A DNA stretch of 34,545 nucleotides from Deltaproteobacteria bacterium (GTDB taxonomy: Bacteria > Desulfobacterota > Syntrophia > Syntrophales > JAAYKM01): positions 1 to 34,545 of the forward strand of contig JAAYKM010000137.1 of assembly GCA_012522415.1 (NCBI GenBank), read 5' to 3'. Positions 32,320 to 34,545 of this stretch are shown here, in pieces. Numbering within the stretch: position 1 is the stretch's first letter; each line of letters opens with the position of its first letter. The translations under genes were made by a program, and so were the position numbers. The notes under the pieces were generated by a model. The model saw nothing but the letters and a program-made list of their open reading frames with translations. It made no database searches and was not told where the DNA came from.

Positions 32320-32515
32320 ATGGGAACGAAATTTTTAGGAACTGAAATTACTGTTGTCATAAAGGCCAGATATTCGCAGGGGCGGAGTGATGGAGGCGGT
32401 AAAACCGAAAATCAAGAACATCGAATGCGGGCGTTTGAGTTCGCAAGGAATCGGGCTCATTTATAGCCTGGTGGAAAATTATTGCCGGTTTGAAAGCAGA
32501 AAACCCCATCCATGA
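32320..32515 (+). pseudogene. Small overlapping ORFs before the molybdoenzyme (unrecognised)
   Basis: A 48-codon ORF (32320-32466) has a good ribosome binding site, GGAGG five bases before its ATG. A 41-codon ORF in the +1 frame (32390-32515) has GGAG just upstream. The second runs into the terminator, its TGA (32513-32515) lying at the hairpin apex. They may be two real small ORFs, leader peptides, or one broken gene with a frameshift. I recognise no family; the second ends with a GIGLIYSLVENYCRF segment. Confidence 0.25.
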
Positions 32516-32536
32516 TCAACATGGGCGGGGTTTTTT
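32500..32536 (+). terminator. Intrinsic terminator 72 nt before the molybdoenzyme gene
   Basis: AAAACCCC (32500-32507) pairs with GGGGTTTT (32527-32534), with an inner stem CCATG/CATGG and loop ATCAA, followed by TTTTTTCATTTTT. Either it ends the upstream message or it is an attenuator in the molybdoenzyme leader. Confidence 0.85.
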
Positions 32537-32551
32537 CATTTTTGGAATAAC

Positions 32552-32573
32552 CGGGCATGCATTTGGATGCCCG
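32552..32573 (+). promoter_or_regulatory. Second hairpin in the molybdoenzyme leader
   Basis: CGGGCAT-N8-ATGCCCG, a perfect 7-bp stem between the terminator and the start codon. It has no T run. It could be an operator or an mRNA-stabilising stem. Confidence 0.35.
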
Positions 32574-32608
32574 TGGGGCAATGAACCAATGTTGTTGAAA
32601 AGGAGGGT

Positions 32609-34545
32609 ATGACATTGAAAGAGAAACTGAGGGTGGAGACCCAGGCTCGGGCCAATTCCATGAAGCCTGGGAAGTGGATCAACAGTACGTGCAAGATGTG
32701 CATTCACACCTGTGCGATCCGGTGCCATGTTACGCCTGAGGGGGTTATCAACAAGATCGAGGGGAACCCGACCTCACCGTCAAACCGCGGCAAGGTGTGT
32801 GTCAAGGCTGTCTCTGGTATTCTGCGTACGTATGATCCCTATCGTTTGACGCATCCCGTGAAGCGCACCAATCCGAGGAAGGGTCCGAACGAGGATCCCG
32901 GCTGGGTGGAGATTTCCTGGGAGGAGGCGATGAGTACGGTTGCCGAGAAGGTCAAGGCCTGTGTCGACAAGGATCCCCGGGAGTTCATGGCGGCGATTTC
33001 AGACTTCCACAAGATTTACCTATGGGCCTGGCCTGCCTGCGTGGGCAGTGCGAACCAGTTTCACGTTGTCGGTACTTATTGCGGCGGCGGGTACCACATT
33101 ACTGCGGGTATTTACAATTCTGCATTTGCCGGTGCCGGTGACTACCTGTATTGCAAATATTGGATGAATATTGGTACGGGTGATGGCTTTTCATCGCATC
33201 TGCACGTCGGAGGGGCTCAGGGCTACATGTCCGACCTCCGGGATCAGGGTTGCAGGGTGGTCACCGTGGAACCAAGACTTTCAACGGGTGCTTCGAAATC
33301 CGAGGAGTGGGTTCCGATTCGTCCTGCTGCTGACCGTCAGTTTGTTTTGGGCATGATCCACTCGTTGCTTTACGATCACGAGATCTACGATGCGGAGTAT
33401 CTGAAGTGGTACGCGAACGGCGGTTATCTGATTCGTGACAACGGTTTTTTCAAGCGTTCGGCGACAGAGACCCATACGCCTCCTACCGGCCGTCCTGCGG
33501 GGTCAGTGTCTTGGTTTGCCCAGCGGAACCTTGAGAAGCACAAGCCCATGATTTGGGATCCTGTTGACAACAAGGCCAAGGTTTTCGACGATCCGACGAT
33601 CAAGGACATCGCCCTTTTCGGCAATTACGAGGTTGAGGGTGAGCGTGTCCGCCCGGCTCTTCAGTTCATCAAGGACACTTACAAGGAATACACGCCCGAA
33701 TGGGCGGAGAAGATCACGACCGTTCCCGCCGCAACAATTCGTAGGCTGGCAAAGGAATTGGGTGAGGCGGCCCAGATCGGTGCGACGATTACGATCGATG
33801 GAGAAGTTTATCCCTATCGCCCCGTGTCGATTAACTGGTATCGCGGCGCCCAGGGACACAAATGCAGTGCCATGGACAACCAGGTTTTTATTGTCATAAA
33901 TATGCTTCTGGGTTGCTACAATGCGCCGGGCGGCCTGCTGGGTGTTGTTCTTGGCTCTCCCCATATGGCTTGGACGGATGAGCCTGGGTTGGATGGTCTT
34001 TTGGATCCCAAGCCTCATCAATTGCATCCAGAAGTTCCCTTCTCCTGGCCGTCAAATACCGTTCAGTTGGTGGAGCTGTTTCCTATAGGTGTTGATGCCG
34101 GCCAGCTGAGCTATTTCACCTGTAAGGATCCGAAGGCGTTTGGCATGGAATGGAAGCCGAAGGTACTGCTGACTTACCATTCCAACACGATCTGGTCTCT
34201 GCCGGGAAATGTGGAAGGCTGGTACGAGATCTTGAGGAACCTCGAGTTTATTTTTTCTATTGAGCTGTTCCACAACGAGACGAGTACCTTCGCGGACATC
34301 ATTCTTCCCGATACCACCTACCTTGAGTCCTGGGCTTTGCTGATGTGCGAGCCCCCGATCACGGAGGGTTTGAACTGTCGTCAGCCCGTTGTGAAGCCCG
34401 CCGGTTCCTGCCGAGACAGTTTTGACATCATGGCCGAGCTTGCGGAGCGGATCGGGAAGCTGGACATCATGAACGGCGTTTTCTCTTACATTACGGGTTT
34501 GGTGAACGATCCGGATTTGATGCCGGATGTTACGAAGCGCTACAC
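32609..34545 (+). CDS. Molybdopterin (bis-MGD) oxidoreductase, N-terminal part (runs off window)
   Basis: 645 residues visible; the C-terminal dinucleotide-binding domain is beyond the window. A [4Fe-4S] motif, Cys28-x2-Cys31-x3-Cys35-x28-Cys64, opens the protein. TYCGGGYHITAG puts a Cys where the Mo/W ligand is expected. The segment VDAGQLSYFTCKD and ADIILPDTTYLE are typical of the superfamily. No twin-arginine signal is seen. The sequence is a different subgroup from the molybdoenzyme at 1255. Start: ATG 32609 lies only two bases after AGGAGG (32601-32606), whereas TTG 32615 lies eight bases after it, so TTG may be the true start. The catalysed reaction is unknown. Confidence 0.87.
   Translation, partial: MTLKEKLRVETQARANSMKPGKWINSTCKMCIHTCAIRCHVTPEGVINKIEGNPTSPSNRGKVCVKAVSGILRTYDPYRLTHPVKRTNPRKGPNEDPGWVEISWEEAMSTVAEKVKACVDKDPREFMAAISDFHKIYLWAWPACVGSANQFHVVGTYCGGGYHITAGIYNSAFAGAGDYLYCKYWMNIGTGDGFSSHLHVGGAQGYMSDLRDQGCRVVTVEPRLSTGASKSEEWVPIRPAADRQFVLGMIHSLLYDHEIYDAEYLKWYANGGYLIRDNGFFKRSATETHTPPTGRPAGSVSWFAQRNLEKHKPMIWDPVDNKAKVFDDPTIKDIALFGNYEVEGERVRPALQFIKDTYKEYTPEWAEKITTVPAATIRRLAKELGEAAQIGATITIDGEVYPYRPVSINWYRGAQGHKCSAMDNQVFIVINMLLGCYNAPGGLLGVVLGSPHMAWTDEPGLDGLLDPKPHQLHPEVPFSWPSNTVQLVELFPIGVDAGQLSYFTCKDPKAFGMEWKPKVLLTYHSNTIWSLPGNVEGWYEILRNLEFIFSIELFHNETSTFADIILPDTTYLESWALLMCEPPITEGLNCRQPVVKPAGSCRDSFDIMAELAERIGKLDIMNGVFSYITGLVNDPDLMPDVTKRY

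Overview
The window reads as chromosomal DNA of an anaerobic Desulfobacterota (former Deltaproteobacteria) type bacterium. This is inferred from the enzymes: two bis-MGD molybdenum/tungsten oxidoreductases, an old-yellow-enzyme flavoprotein fused to a GltD-like reductase, a NuoF/GltD/NuoG-like electron-transfer pair, an iron-sulfur flavoprotein and a ZraSR-type sigma-54 two-component system. Lipoprotein and OmpA-type genes indicate a Gram-negative envelope. I saw no tRNA, rRNA, insertion sequence or CRISPR array. A species cannot be named from sequence alone.

Layout. 1-1006 (minus): the 5' part of leuA behind a classic attenuation leader: sigma-70 promoter, 39-codon leucine-rich leader peptide and intrinsic terminator. 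1255-5944 (minus): a molybdopterin oxidoreductase overlapped by an upstream OYE-GltD fusion. A MarR regulator (6230) is divergent, and a palindrome sits inside the fusion's promoter. 6849-8859: OmpA-type glycine-zipper lipoprotein, a PmtA-like methyltransferase and a convergent PaaI-type thioesterase. 9270-10765: trpR-trpB without trpA. 11202-13990: a chimeric NuoF-type/GltD-type flavoprotein overlapping a NuoG-like ferredoxin subunit. 13994-17100 (minus): an overlapping histidine kinase and sigma-54 activator. 17334-18510: MTH1187-type small protein and an RNase D-like exonuclease. 18638-18735: an unassigned structured element. 18933-21763: hsp20-lon proteostasis pair. 21847-25110 (minus): gltA, Nudix and an MFS transporter whose start lies 20 nt after an intrinsic terminator. 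25401-27328: iron-sulfur flavoprotein and CorA transporter, with a sigma-54-like promoter between them. 27844-29690 (minus): DUF488 protein and CorC/HlyC-type membrane protein. 30573-32174: a protein made almost entirely of CxxCxGxG repeats, divergent from a glycosyltransferase. 32609-end: the 5' part of a second molybdoenzyme behind an unusual structured leader.

How it may fit together (inference). The redox genes could form a flavin/Fe-S electron network. Two GltD-type modules, one on an OYE and one on a NuoF-type cluster domain, lie within 8 kb, and the NuoG-like subunit lacks a catalytic domain of its own, so it probably serves a partner encoded elsewhere. Several genes appear to be controlled at RNA level: leuA by leader-peptide attenuation, the MFS gene by conditional readthrough, and possibly the terminal molybdoenzyme by readthrough of a terminator that a small ORF runs into. 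Most start codons were moved from the longest ORF to a start with a better ribosome binding site, and each case is stated.
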